From: Phoronis australis
Taxonomy: Eukaryota > Phoronida > Phoronidae
NCBI GenBank assembly: GCA_002633005.1
Contig: NMRA01000403.1
Location: 26,860 to 90,859 of the forward strand
Direction: 5' to 3'
Length of the DNA: 64,000 bases
In this document: piece by piece, positions 11,001 to 22,789 of the stretch
How positions within the stretch are numbered: the stretch's first letter is position 1
Layout of the letters: every line of letters starts with the position of its first letter
Translations under genes and position numbers: made by a program
The notes under the pieces: model-generated
Databases searched by the model: none
The model's input: the letters and a program-made list of their open reading frames with translations, nothing else
Told to the model about the DNA's origin: nothing

Positions 11001-13011
11001 TTTTGAGTCTCCAAGAAATTTCTCAAGCCCTGTACTTGTTTCTGGGGCTACGTACGCGACATGCGAGCCAAGATAAAGTAGGCCTATTCCAGCGATTCGC
11101 TAATGTGTGAACTTATACGTGCGCACCACTACAAAGCTGCACTTAAGAGAACAGCGACAGTCCTTAATGAAAGAGTGTACCCACTTGGCTCTGCGCACGG
11201 GTGCCAATGGCTTACATGTATTTGATAATGAACTTAATAGGCTCCTGTGCCTGGTTGCATGAAACAGTCCCACAAATTTACTCAACTTCGTTCCCTAAAA
11301 CCTAAGACGTAATTTTGGACTTGTGAAATCATCGATTGCCCTTTCTTGTATTGTTTTCGTTTCATTACTAAGTCATCTTTGACTTTGATGCAAATCGAGA
11401 GTGAACTCTTACATGTACGTTAAATTGTCATTATTATCGAAAATAATTAAGGATATTTTCATGCAACACCTCCAGTTTAAGAACTGAGTCCCTAACTCTG
11501 GGCTCAATTTTTAGTTATATTATTAGGAAGTGTCATTAATCAAAAAGGAGCTCATAATTAAGATGAAATGAAAGAAAAAAAATATTGCATATGTGAGTCC
11601 ATAAAGACACAAATATGCAAAAAGACTTAAAGACCTTAGTTTAATCCCTATTTGGGACTGTTTCACTCAACCGGCCACTGGTGGTCATAGAAGACCCGGT
11701 GCTTTCCGATATTCCCCGGGACCGATGTAGCTCAGAGCTACGTAAACAGCGTCCCGGTGCGTTGCATTGTCGCACCATTTGGATCAACTGCAGAAAGAAT
11801 GATTTGCTCAGTTTCTTGTTTCACCACTTAGCCATTAGTGACACATATGTGGTGCATGAATCTACAACCATGTTGCTATACTGGCATCGATATTTGTTGG
11901 TCAGTGATACATGTACCAATCACATTGGCAGTGTCTAAAATAATTTTGACGACGAGCGAACCCTTTCTTGACAACAAACGCCGAGGGTGTCTAAGGTTAA
12001 TGGTGATGCCAAAGCGATAGCTGAGCATATCAACAAATACTTTTTGGGACAGACCTAGGCTGAAAAATACTCTAACAGCTTCATGTCTACCCAAATTGGA
12101 ATATTTTTAGTAAAAGAAAACAATGCCTATCGTGCGAGACCGATTTTATAACAGTGTTTTTGTTATTCAGCAAGCAAAACTAGTAGTACTACAGTTTTAC
12201 GAGAAAAGAGTATCTTTAAACCCATCCCATTATCATCAAACACGTAAATCTGTTGTAGCGTGATAAATATTACGTCCTGAATTTTCTTCAGATCATGTTA
12301 TCAGGACTGTTAACTGATGGAAGTACTCTCAATAAGTGGAAGTGGTTAACTAAAGTAAAACCGAAATAATACTGTCAAATAATTAACTTAAAAATAGTCC
12401 CCATCTCTCGAGCGGTGCGCTCTTTATCAAGGGCAAGAAGCAGGCTGTTAAATAGATTGCCATAAATGAAATAAACTTGTACCACAGGTGACAGCTTGGT
12501 TTTTTACTATTATTACTATTTTATATTCTCATCCGTTGGTAATTGCACGGCATCCCGGAAATATATTTTAAAAAACTTAGTGATATGCGTCATTTTTGAT
12601 CTGTCGTGAATTGAAATGTATCAGTGCAAAAAGTCTTTAATTAAACATGGAACATAGGTAATATTCTAAGCAAGAGTGGCTAAAAAGTTGAGAAGACTTG
12701 CATGTTTTTGTTTTTCTAAACAAGAGTCTTGACACAACAAATTTTCATTTTTGGAGTCAACCCAAGAGATAATAATAGGACACCAATTTCAAAACTTGAC
12801 GAGTCACGTTCCCAAACCACTGCATTTTGACAGATTCTTCCGTTCAGGCATTCTTCACACTTCCCTGTTTTGTCCGCAGAATACTTTGCAAAGATGTTTG
12901 ACAACATCATTGTGTAGGATCTCAAAGCTCGTAATCAAATAGAAACGTGTCAATATAGTAGCTACGCTTTGATCAAAATGCTCATAATTTGTAATGTCTC
13001 TAATTTTTAAG
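11001..13011 (+). other. Putative intron upstream of the fibrinogen exon
   Basis: No domain was recognised. TACATGTA octamers occur near 11213, 11410 and 11908. An exon that would reconcile the phases of the flanking exons should lie here or further left, but none could be supported. Confidence 0.35.
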
Positions 13012-13625
13012 GCACCGGATATACTGGACATCTATTGTTGAGACCAAATAACGCCCTGAAGAGTTTCATTGCGTCTTGTGACAGCGGATGGACAGTTATT
13101 CAGCGCAGGCTCGACGGAAGTTTGGATTTCAACAAAGGATGGGAGGACTATAAAGTTGGGTTTGGGGAAAGAGACGGTGAAATGTGGCTCGGAAATGAAA
13201 ACATTCACTTCATTACCAAGCAGGGTCAGTACAAATTACAGCATATTGTGAGTCTGTGGAATGGCACGCATTTTTCACATGGCCACAGTGTTTTTGCCAT
13301 TGCCAACGAGACGGAGAAATACAAGTTGACTGTGTCAGCTATGTTGCTGTCGACCGGGTTAACATCTCCATTTCGTGGCTTGGATCTAGTCAACGGCTCA
13401 AAGTTCACCACCCTCGACTCGAACAATGATAGCAACTCGCGCAATTGCGCTATTGAGGGAAAGGGTGGATGGTGGTACAATACATGTTGTGCTTTCTGCG
13501 TGAATAACCTCTACCCCCTCGAAGGTTCTTGTCCAAAAAAAACAGTATGTATGAGTTTAAAGCGCAAGAGTGGACCGCCCAGACTCATGCTAAAACGCTC
13601 CGTAATGAAAATAAAGAGAAATTGA
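13012..13625 (+). CDS. Fibrinogen C-terminal (FReD) domain exon
   Basis: The exon follows an acceptor (TCTCTAATTTTTAAG) and encodes about 203 residues to a stop at 13623-13625. Family signatures in order are SGWTVIQRRLDGSLDF, WEDYKVGFGERDGEMWLGNE, then NCAIEGKGGWWYNTCC and a C-terminal LKRSVMKIK. The calcium-site region reads LDSNNDSN, close to the usual DxDND. The length is about that of a full FReD domain, the recognition module of ficolins, tachylectins and FREPs, which bind acetylated sugars or other ligands outside the cell. The acceptor leaves two bases before the frame, so the upstream exon must end in phase 1; the PAN-like exon at 3627 ends in phase 0. The canonical tryptophan-rich stretch before the C-terminus is poorly conserved, so ligand binding may differ. 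Confidence 0.85.
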
Positions 13626-15204
13626 AAACCTTTTCAGCTTCGGATAAAGATAAATACGCACTCAAAAGTAATTTAAATGAGTCATTGTTAAACTAAATTC
13701 ACCTAATGGCTTCTCTATTCAGTATTCTGAAAATTTTATTGGCTGAAGAGTGAAGATTACATAGGAAATCAGCTAGCGATAATTTGGCTTAATAGGGATA
13801 TTTAGTAGGATTTAACATAACATTAATGACTTTAAATTTTTAGTTCATGTAGAGAAACGAAGATGTAAATGTATTAGATGTTGAATCACAATCTTCGTTA
13901 TAAATCACTAGACACGCCGGAACTAGCCTGTAAATCAATATTCGCGTTAGCCGCTAGTGTACCTGTGTAGTGGTAAATGCGATGCAAACATAAACCAAAG
14001 AATAGTACTAAAGAACACCGAAACAAATACTAAATGAAATCATTCATCAGTACATGCGAAAGCAGTGGAGTACTTAAGGTGCCAGGGAAAGCGAACCGGA
14101 CGAAGTAACGCCCTACATTATCACGCTCTTGTCAACTACTAAAACTGATTGAAACATAGCACTTATATCTTACACTGATTATGGAAAAAAGTCATAATTC
14201 ATCGAGTGCTACTCTCGAAGTCCGCAAGTGCAACCAATATCATTTAAACCCACAGCGGGTTGGGTAACATGTACAGTGTATCGGTGCTGGTTTGGAGCAC
14301 AGGTTTGATAACAATGGTTAACACGCTAGGCTTTTCAACGTTTTTATTATAGCGACTCGCGCAATATTGCATGACTATTTCCAATGATGTTATCTTCAAT
14401 TCTTCAAGTCTAAATCTTCGGTCCCCTCAAAAATGTCAAACGGAGTAAGTGGCGGCGAAAAACGGTCCAGCTGTTTACAATAACGGAAAGGTAAACATGC
14501 AAAAACTGACGAGTCCAGAAAATTATAGGCTCAACTTTGAAATGTATCCAGGCAAATGAAGGTCCAGCTGAAAAGTAATCGGAAAGATTAGAATCGGAAA
14601 GTGTTGACCAATCAAGGTTGGACGAACCAGCTGAAGAAAAATAGTCAAAACTTGAAAACCCTGTTAGCGAGCCTGTGACTGTTAGTAACGTCTCAGCACC
14701 GGACAATCCACTGTCGCGCGATTTTCCTGTGGTGATCGCTAAGCAGGGCAGGATGATTCGTTTGCCTCGGTGTCTAAAACGTGTGACGGAGTTCGACAAC
14801 TGTCATCGGAGTGGTTTTATAAAGTTCCGGGGAGTTGAGCAAAATCTTAAGGTGTTCGTTAGCGTACCCTAGATAGCTTTAGTTGCCGTTTGTTTGCAAC
14901 TGCCCCAATTGACTTGACAACGATTTATGATGCTGGTGCGCTTAACAAATGATGGAAAGTAACACCCTAAAGTACATGTACAGAACGACTATTTTTGCGA
15001 AACTACACTTCCTCTAAATGTAGAAAACGCTAGCAATAGCCTTAACAATAAACCGTACAATCGCCAACAAATCGGTCGCAGCGGTAGTAAAGGCAAAGAA
15101 AAATGCAAAAACATATTGCAGGGGTTGTTGAGTGTAACTCTGCTTCTGGCGAATCAAAGCTTATTATTCCAAGACTAACATGTGTGCGACCTATCTTCGA
15201 ACAG
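13626..15204. other. Intergenic, nothing recognised
   Basis: Small frames at 14410-14799 (-) and 14675-14872 (+) have no recognisable domain. Part of this stretch may be the 5' portion of the hAT fossil that follows. Confidence 0.35.
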
Positions 15205-16115
15205 GGGCATTTTTAGAATTTTTGACAATGTTATTTAAGTATGGCCCGGTCTTAAAAGAACATTATTTTTGTGAGATTGGAGCTTATTGAGGTTAGATGC
15301 GCATACTATCTATCCCCTATGATGCAGAGTGAATTTACTTTTGTGCTGGCAGATCCTGTCGAAAAATAGTGAATACAAAATTAAGTCAGCCAAATACTAT
15401 GCGTAGATGTTTGACAGCACGCCTAACGAATCCTACTTAGATCAACTGTCGGAAATCATCAGATAGTACGTGAAAACTGACTGGTGCCACAGAAGTAAAG
15501 AAGCAGTCTTGGTGTTCATAGCAGATGAGATACTCGTTCGGATGAAAAAGAAAATGACAGCAGAGCAGTTGTCAGACATGGATTTGTCATTGATATATGG
15601 AAAAAACTAAACGAGGAATATTCGAGTGCTTGGATATCTTTGCAAATGAATTGAGTTTCATATCGCAAGCAATGTGCCAAATTGTCAATTTGTTCGAAGA
15701 CATCCTAACCACTGATTTGGCCAAATCCACCAATGATTGTACAAAGGTACATGTATCAATGATGAAACTTGCCGGTTTGTATGACGGCATTTGTGCATCC
15801 GAACTCACAATCGATATATCGACATTGACAAGGCATCTGGAAGACGCTGAAATCTAAGTTTGACCGTGTTATACGCACTTTGTGAAAGGAACTTTTGTGA
15901 TCTAATGCTCAATAAAACGTATTTGAGATCTACAATGCCCAGGCACGGCTACCTGATTTGGTAATACTTCTAGACATAAACTTTGACTCGGTCATTGGAA
16001 ATTTGGGGAATCTAGGAAATTGACGTTTGTGTGAAAAGAATGCCTGGCCTACTATCATGAGCTCTGAGGGACGAGCACTTTGGATATTGGCGTTTATCTG
16101 CATAGAGATTCATCT
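15205..16115 (+). pseudogene. hAT (TTF-type) transposase fossil
   Basis: Three frames give consecutive family-like blocks on the + strand: FLTMLFKYGPVLKEHYF (about 15220), YYLSPMMQSEF...LADPVEK (about 15305), KSAKYYA-stop-MFDSTPNESYLDQLSEIIR (about 15385-15475). The last matches the catalytic DSTPD...QL...IIRYV segment of TTF-type hAT transposases. Near 16050, TIMSSEGRALWILAFICIE resembles the C-terminal dimerisation block. Numerous stops and frameshifts show it is dead. Terminal repeats were not found. Confidence 0.6.
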
Positions 16116-16413
16116 TTAGATAAGCTAGGGGGAATGTATAAGAAAATCTTTCCGCAGATATCCCTAGTGCGTTTATTTAAAAAAAAACATAGTTGAATCC
16201 TAAAACTGTCATTTGAAATGGACACCAAAACCTTAACAAGAGTAAATTTTTGGAATAAATTTCTGCTTGTGGGATAATATTACGTCGACAATGCTTTGTG
16301 TTAACTCTCATAAGTGAGCAAAATATCACTAGAACTTTCCAGTTGCTCCCCGAGGTATAGAACTTTGGCTTTATTTATGCCCATGTGCATGCTTGTATGA
16401 TTCTTGTGTATGT

Positions 16414-16849
16414 TGTTACGGTAATATAAATAAAAATAACCACTTTTCAGGTATAATGATCAAAATTAACATCTATTTACTTATTTACAAACATGTCAAC
16501 AAGTTGCACAAAACTTGGGACGAAGACAGGGTCGAACGTCAGCACCAACACTTGAGAATTGTGGTATCTTCAGGCTTCATCAACAAGCCGTTCTCACGCG
16601 TTCCGCAGTCTCCACCAAAATAATACAGTCAAATTCTATGGACTAGACTCTGTTGTCTACGCCGTTGCAGAGGCTCGCCACATAAACAAAAAATAACGCT
16701 CAAAACTTTGAAAGTATATAAACAAAACATAGGAAAGTGCAGCCTCAGTGTTCGGATAACAATTCATAACACACGTCCGCTAACCATCGCCGACCAACTA
16801 GATTTCTCGGATAAAACTCTAATCTGCCCCCTAGAGAGAATACGTAACA
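16414..16849 (-). repeat. 3' LTR of the Gmr1-type element
   Basis: The 436-bp block starts TGTTACG and ends CGTAACA, giving 7-bp terminal inverted repeats and TG...CA ends. It lies about 135 bp downstream of the RNase H stop on the - strand. A purine-rich stretch (GAAACGGGGACA) sits immediately upstream, where a polypurine tract is expected. No 5' LTR remains for comparison, so the boundaries rest on the terminal motif alone. Confidence 0.65.
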
Positions 16850-16984
16850 TGTCCCCGTTTCAAAAGATGGTGTGTACAACTACAAACATTTTTTTTCTTT
16901 TTTAACCAAACTTAACATATTTACAACTTAACTAAACGCGTTCGTAATACAACTCTCCCACAAACATACTGTTAGGACCTCACT

Positions 16985-17340
16985 CAAATCCTAGACAAAA
17001 TATCAGCAATAATATTATCCTTTCCTCTGATATGTCAAACATCAAGGTTGAGCTCCTGCACAATGAGACTCCATCTAAGTATTCTCAGATTTTTCCCTTC
17101 ATCTTATTTAAAAATATGGCGGGTTGTGATCAGTATATACAATAAACCGTGAACTCATAGACAAAACATAAACTTCGGGAGTGCTGCAACACCAAAATCA
17201 ATGCGAAAGCCTCCTTTTCAATGGTTGAATAACAGCGCTGGTTCCTACTGAATTTCGTAGAATAATAGCACACAGAGTGATCTATGTCATGACCATCTTC
17301 CTGTAACAAAACCACCTGCTCCAACATCAAAAGCATCAAC
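16985..17340 (-). pseudogene. RNase H domain (Ty3/gypsy)
   Basis: The segment contains VDAFDVGAG (with the first catalytic Asp), DIDHSVCYYS, STIEKEAFALILVLQH and a downstream TDHNP block, then a C-terminal KDNIIAD..SR motif at the end of pol (about 16985). All are hallmarks of the retroelement RNase H that follows reverse transcriptase. At least two frame changes separate the parts, and the stop before the LTR lies at the usual end of the domain. Confidence 0.8.
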
Positions 17341-17514
17341 AGCCAACTTTGGCATGCATCGGTCTACACAAACTTCACTTTACTTGAAGTCAAACTAGTC
17401 AAAGGTAATACAACCTCACAGTAATTTCTACAAAACCGTCTATAGAAACCGGCCATTCACAGGAATCTAGACAAAATAGCACTTCCCCTCTTCCAGCAAC
17501 TTGACCTAAAAACG

Positions 17515-18147
17515 TCACACATGCATGACCGGGATCACTTTAGCCAAATTGAAAGATAATTTAGCATCACACAAACGCTGGAAAAGTTGCCTCAAATCAC
17601 ACAAATGTGCATCCCAAGTAGGACTACTAACTATAATGTCATCAAAGTAAACTTGGACGTTAGGTAAACCATTCAATACAGTATTCATCAATTCCTGAAA
17701 AGTCGCAGCAGCAGTTTTCATACCGCACGGCATAATACAATACTGCCGCAAACCATCAGGGGTTGCAAATGCAGACAACTCTAGCTCGCGCACTAAGCGG
17801 AACCTGCCAATACCATTTTTAAAAGGGTATTGTTAAAACATATCAAACTTAATTATAAATTCTGCATTTCCAGCACTATTAATGCAATCGTCAACCCTCG
17901 GAACAGAGTACGCATCACCCTTGGTCACCAAGTTCAATTTTCTGAAATCAGTCACAAATCTTACAGACTTGTCAGGCTTCGGAACAGGGATACATGGATA
18001 ACTCCAATTACTCTGACTAGGTTCAATGATTCCATTATCCAACATATACTGAACCTCATTTCTCATTAACTCTAACTTGGGGGGAGAAATTCTATAAGGG
18101 TGCTGCTTAACAGGATCAGCATCTCCAACATCGACATCATGAAACAA
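17515..18147 (-). pseudogene. Reverse transcriptase (Ty3/gypsy)
   Basis: The N-terminal part (17833-18147) has HDVDVGDADPVKQHPYR, WSYPCIPVPKPDKSVRF and TDFRKLN. The C-terminal part (17515-17793) has LSAFATPDGLRQY, MPCGMKTAAATFQ and the catalytic box YFDDIIV, with F where L, I or V is usual. The two parts are separated by a stop and frame damage around 17795-17840. Upstream, a degraded LSHLSVDQRQ-type linker joins it to the end of integrase, as in related fish elements. Confidence 0.88.
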
Positions 18148-18299
18148 CAGTTTTTCTAGTCACATCTGGAAACAATTAACTGAATTCCCTTAAGAGACTT
18201 TGTCGCTGATCAACACTCAAATGACTCAATTTCTCTTGTAAGTTGCTAAGAAACTGAAAGTTGCAGAACTTGAGCGAAATACCTAAAAAGCAGGTCCTT

Positions 18300-18898
18300 C
18301 AAAATCATAACCCGAATCAACAGTTGCAACAGTTTTATCAACATGATCACCAGACTTTTCACGATACTCTTTAAGCATGTTTACATGACAAATGGGTCGG
18401 GCAAAACGTCAAATTCAATACCAAGTACCAAATGTGTACTAACTGCCAAATGGGCAAATATCAAACAAAGTACCAAGTGGGTACACCAAACAGCCAACTG
18501 GGGTATAACAACCTGCAAAGCAGGTTCCGGACAAACTGAGTGAGCAGACCAGCCGCAGTGATAAAAAGATAGCTTGTAAGGAACGTGGTGTTGTGGCTCA
18601 GTATGTGCCACATGGGCAGGGTTGTTCATGGATGAACAATCCTGTCCACCGCCACAACCCTCTCCACCACATACGGTCCAGAAAATTTAGCATTCAAATA
18701 ATCCCCAGGCATTGGTAACAGAACCAACACTTTGTCACCTGGACTAAAATGCCTGTCGCGATTTTTACGGTCAATGAAAGTTTTCATAGATATCTGAGCA
18801 TCTTTCAGATGCTTATGAGCCACGGTTCTAACCTCAAACAACCTATCTTCCGAATCTGACGCATAGGTCAATAAATCCACAGGGTGATCTTCACTCAA
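18300..18898 (-). pseudogene. Integrase C-terminal (GPY/F-like) region and linker
   Basis: An open frame (18626-18898) carries FSPGDKVLVLLPMPGDYLNAKFSGPYVVERV, the GPY/F-type C-terminal module of Ty3/gypsy integrases. Further along the - strand, VCHVNMLKEYREKSG (about 18350-18395) is the conserved end of this module. Between them (18400-18620) the sequence is partly low-complexity and frame-shifted. Confidence 0.8.
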
Positions 18899-18904
18899 CC
18901 ACCT

Positions 18905-19360
18905 TTATTTCAACAGTTTAAGCGCACCACGGGGTTGACGCCTAAAAATCAACTCAAATGGGCTGCAACCCAGAGAATCTTGTACTGTTTCCCTGTACGT
19001 AAACAGTAAAAGTGGAACACCGTCATCCCAATTCTCTTCACGAGACAAACAGTAAGCCCTTAACATTGTCTTAAACGTTTGATGAAATCTTTCAAGAGCA
19101 CCTTGAGATTCAGGGAGATAACCGCTGGAAACACGTTGGTCAATTTTCAACAAATACATCACATGCTGAAAAACACCAGACATAAAATTTGATCCTTGGT
19201 CAGATTGAATTGACTTAGGAACGCCAACTAAAGTAATGAACTTTACTACCTCTATTTTACTTAAGGGAATAGCTTCAGGAAAACGTGTGGAATGACACAT
19301 TACTGTCAATAAATACTGGTTCCCCGTTTTTGTTTTTGGCAATGGACCTATACAATCCAC
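18905..19360 (-). pseudogene. Integrase catalytic core (rve)
   Basis: The 151-residue frame has all three acidic catalytic positions: D in MDCIGPLP, D in IQSDQGSNF and E in GALERFHQ, the D,D-35-E arrangement of retroelement integrases. CSPFEL...RRQPRG closes the core. The core itself is uninterrupted, but upstream and downstream frames are broken. Confidence 0.88.
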
Positions 19361-19530
19361 AATGACATGACTAAATGGCTCGCCGAACGCCGGAATTGGT
19401 TTTAAAGGAGCTTCAGAGATAACTTGATTTGGCTTTCACACCAACTGGCACACATGACAAGTTCTACAAAAAATTCCTAACATCTCTATCAATACCGTGC
19501 CAAAAGAAATGACTCAGAATACGATCTTTG

Positions 19531-19796
19531 CATGCGCGCACCCAGGGGGGCTCGAGTGGCTCGGGGGGCTCGAACTAGCCCCTCCCCCATTTTGGCAAAG
19601 AGGGCAAAAAGGTCCGCCTCAGAGAAACAAAAAGTCCGAGGAAAATGAGATAAAAGTCCACTAAAAAGGCTCAGACGCACAGTTCACAGTACTGAAGATG
19701 GTACCCCGTTTTTTAGTCATTCATTTTTTTGTTAGCAAAAGGTCCACTTGGTCAGAAATTTGAGCCCCAACAAACTAAAGGATGGGTGCGCGCATG
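19531..19796. mobile_element. 266-bp MITE inserted in the integrase region
   Basis: Perfect 14-bp terminal inverted repeats (CATGCGCGCACCCA and its complement) bound the element. A 5-bp direct repeat, CTTTG, lies at 19526-19530 and 19797-19801. The insertion splits the integrase zinc-finger coding region, and the retroelement frame resumes cleanly on the far side of one CTTTG copy. It is therefore younger than the retrotransposon. Related copies lie at 1414-1510 and 40169-40318. Confidence 0.88.
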
Positions 19797-20000
19797 CTTT
19801 GGTCTTATTAATTGCAAAGTGACCAGTCATATTTCCTTCATGAGCCAAATACAGCACCCCCTGGACGTATTGCCTAGGTAATACTACATGTAACTGGTAC
19901 AGAACATGCCAAAACTCAACAGAAAAAACGTCAGATGGTCTCCATTTACGCATTAAGAGACCATTTTTCAGATAATAACAGACAGCAACTTTATCAGCTT
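19797..20000 (-). pseudogene. Integrase H2C2 zinc finger, N-terminal half
   Basis: The - strand frame gives LPRQYVQGVLYLAHEGNMTGHFAINKT. The two histidines (HEGNMTGH) are those of the H2C2 finger. The matching cysteines (FCRTCHVC) lie on the other side of the MITE, near 19445-19485, in another frame. Confidence 0.8.
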
Positions 20001-20294
20001 CTTCTTCCAAAACAGCGTGACTATACGCTAGATCATCGTCTTGCTGAAGTTCCATAAGCTTAGAGCGCGAATACCTGCCAGTACAATCAGACACAGCCTC
20101 AAACAGCTGAACTAGGAAAGTACAGTGTATCTGACAAATCAGAATTATAATACACGTCGCACTCACTTTACGCAGCTGCCTTAGCCTTAGCTTTAGTAAG
20201 TACACAGGACGATGTTGAATTATTACAATCTTATACAGGGATAGGTTCATCGCCCCTCACAGGTTTAACAGTCACGTTACTACCCATAACATCA

Positions 20295-20600
20295 TTACCT
20301 AACAGCAAGAGTTATACCGCGAACGGGCAAATAGGGCGTAACACCTACAGAAATGGGGTCGGTAAACAAATCTGACGTGAGAAAAACTTCATGCTGAGGT
20401 ACACTTCTACTACCACCGATGCCAGAAAGGGAAAATCGAATCTCAGAGAAGATAAACTCAGACGAAGGAATCACGCCCTCCAACAACAAAGTCTGAGCAG
20501 ATGCAGTATCCCGCAAAATCACGGCAGGCCTACATGTACGGGTAGACTTCTCAGTCACAGAGACAAAACCCTCAGCAGAATGTGGTTAAGATATTTCGTG
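20295..20600 (-). pseudogene. Retroviral-type aspartic protease region
   Basis: The - strand frame contains AVILRDTASAQTLLLEGVIP, followed by LPVRGI and, in a shifted frame, a GNDVMGS block. This is the protease of this element group, with DTA as the active-site triplet. It lies upstream of integrase, as expected at the start of pol. Homology fades at about 20600, where the element is broken off. Confidence 0.7.
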
Positions 20601-21380
20601 AACAGAACGGACGGAGCTTCATACGCCGGAAGCTTTTTGGTAGGTAGATATATTGGACGCCTCTGAAAGTATTATGTTTGCAACCTTAAATATCTACGTT
20701 TTTTTTCTGAAACCGCAAGTGAACCACCAAGATCCCCCGATTTTGTATAGTAAAAGAAGCATTGCGTGATCCCTTTGTATGTCCAATAACACAACCCCTC
20801 TGCTCGTATCCATCAGTCTATATTTTCAATTGCGCTCTCGAAGATCTTGACTAGTTTTAGAATGAGCTTTGGTAATAGTGGGAGCGGACCTTTTGAAATG
20901 CAGATGCAGGATTTTGTTCAGGGGGTCCGAAAATGGACCGGCATGCACTGTAGGTGGTGCGCGGGATTCTTAGACCGTTTTGATGTTCGAAAACTGACCA
21001 AGCAGTGGCTTTTGAACCCACTTTAAAACAAAATTTGCTTCTATGAAGTATGATGCGATGAAGATTTTTAAATTAACTCATCGGTGCACTATACATGTAT
21101 TTGATTTTTTTGAACTCTGTAATCCTATAATAGATTTTCACTGTTGCACTCGCAAAACTGAAAATCCATGAAGAAAACATCTGTCCGACAGCTTCTCATG
21201 ATCTCCTGTAGCAACACGAATGATATTTGTTTGTTTAGCATCTAGCGCGTTAGATAATTGCTCAACCGAATAGCGCAACCTAGAGTTTCTTAATCTAACT
21301 GACAGTCACAGATTGACAGAAAACTGTGTAATTGGGTTATGTAAAAACTGACTACCCAAACCTAAGAACGATGCCAGATT
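20601..21380. other. Intergenic, nothing recognised
   Basis: No gag or 5' LTR of the neighbouring element is found. A short stretch (about 20607-20632, CGCCGGAAGCTTTT) is also present near 56530-56552. Confidence 0.4.
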
Positions 21381-21990
21381 TTGGGCTCAACAAAGACAGT
21401 AGCAGCAGCTGAAATCTAGCTCATGTTCCAAAATTTTACGATAAAGATTTGGGAGAGCGATAAATATGAGTAAAAATGACCTTAAAAATGAACAGTGAAA
21501 ATGACATTTTTGTTAGCTTAAATGGGTTCACATAAAAATTCAATATACCTACCCAAACTAGATTTTTTTATTTTATTCCTTCCGAGTTTCTATTTTAACG
21601 TCTTTTAGAAATAGAAGAATTTATTAATGATAAATATATTCTAGGTGGCGATTTTTCATCTTGTGTTGGGCTCAACAAACACAGTAGTTACAGGTGTAAG
21701 TTAGCTCATGTTTAAAAATTTTTCGATATAGACTTGGGAAAGCGATAAATATGAGTAAAAATGACTAAAAATAAACAGTGAAAATGTCATTTTTCTAGGT
21801 TAAATGGCGTCACCTAAAATGTCAATTACTCCATCCACAATAGTTATTTGACTTTCAGAATTTCTATTCTAACTTTTTTCACAAATAGAACAATTTATTA
21901 ATAATAATAAATACAATGCCATTTTGTAGGCTTAAATGGAGTCACAGAAAAATCAATAACTCCATCCAAACTAGTTTTTGTATTTTATTC
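21381..21990. repeat. Diverged tandem repeat, ~285-bp period
   Basis: GGGCTCAACAAAGACAGTAG at 21381 recurs as GGGCTCAACAAACACAGTAG at 21667. Each is followed by TTAGCTCATG-type and GCGATAAATATGAGTAAAAA blocks, then AACAGTGAAAATG and a CATCCAAACTAG-like end. A third partial unit ends near 21990. Confidence 0.8.
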
Positions 21991-22789
21991 TTCCCAATGT
22001 CGTCATTTTGTTATAGTGCGAAGCGATGAGATGTTGTTGATGACGAGAAGCACAAACTTCCCAATACTTTTGATTGCAATTTTTAAGAAAAGGTGCAAAA
22101 TGGTCGTAAAAAGGTTTTAAAAACGGGAATTGATCTTAAATTGGTTTATGCTATTGTGCAAAGTACCATTTACCAAGCAAGATTTAAGGCTATGATACCA
22201 AATATTTTGGTCTCATCGGTATGTTGACACATGGATTCAGCTGTCAGAAATCTACTTTTGAAAAACTGCTTTATCGAAGAGTATAATAAGCACTGGAAAC
22301 AATTATCCCACGTCTTCTCCGGTGAGCATACAAAAACAACTTCGTGCGCATGCGTGTAGGCTTGTGTGTATTAATGTTCTTAGTTTCCCAATATACATAC
22401 GCTGTGCATTTTTTTGATTTATAAAATAAATATAAAAAACTCCCAGAAAAGTTTCAGTTCAGGAATTTGACATTTTAATGACTTTGTATTTTCAGATATG
22501 CCATTACTTTATACTTTGAAGTAACTGAAAACGAGAAGAGATGTCTTGGTCTTTGGAAATTTAACACAAGTTATTTACGCGATGTCAATAATATCAACGA
22601 AGTAGGAAATGTGTCGACTTTCATATTAATCGTTATTGTCATATTAAACACAAAAAATTTAGTATCAGAAATAATTAAAATGGAAATCAGAAAAACTCCA
22701 ATCATGTATTTTATGGAAAAGAAGTTGGAAATAAGAGGTAATCAGATGAAATCCTTCTATAGCTCCGCATATACATGCTCCAAGTTTGC
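21991..22789. other. 3' flank of GPCR 1, nothing recognised
   Basis: AT-rich sequence with no coding motif. It should include the 3' UTR of the - strand receptor gene that ends at 22790. Confidence 0.4.

Larger units (their letters stand above)
16414..20600 (-). mobile_element. Gmr1-type Ty3/gypsy LTR retrotransposon, 5'-truncated
   Basis: Read on the - strand the order is protease (20295-20600), integrase zinc finger (19797-20000 and 19440-19530), integrase core (18905-19360), integrase C-terminus (18300-18898), reverse transcriptase (17515-18147), RNase H (16985-17340), 3' LTR (16414-16849). Integrase ahead of reverse transcriptase is the Ty1/copia-like order known within Ty3/gypsy from Gmr1-type elements of deuterostomes. 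The single strand, single direction and continuous protein-family match across the integrase-to-RT junction argue against two unrelated fragments. Gag and the 5' LTR are absent. Stops, frameshifts and a MITE insertion show it is inactive. Confidence 0.85.

Noticed and set aside
16985-20600. Two unrelated gypsy fragments placed by chance in INT-then-RT order
   Set aside because: All parts are on one strand, and the integrase end and RT start are joined by the linker typical of Gmr1-type elements, so one element is simpler.
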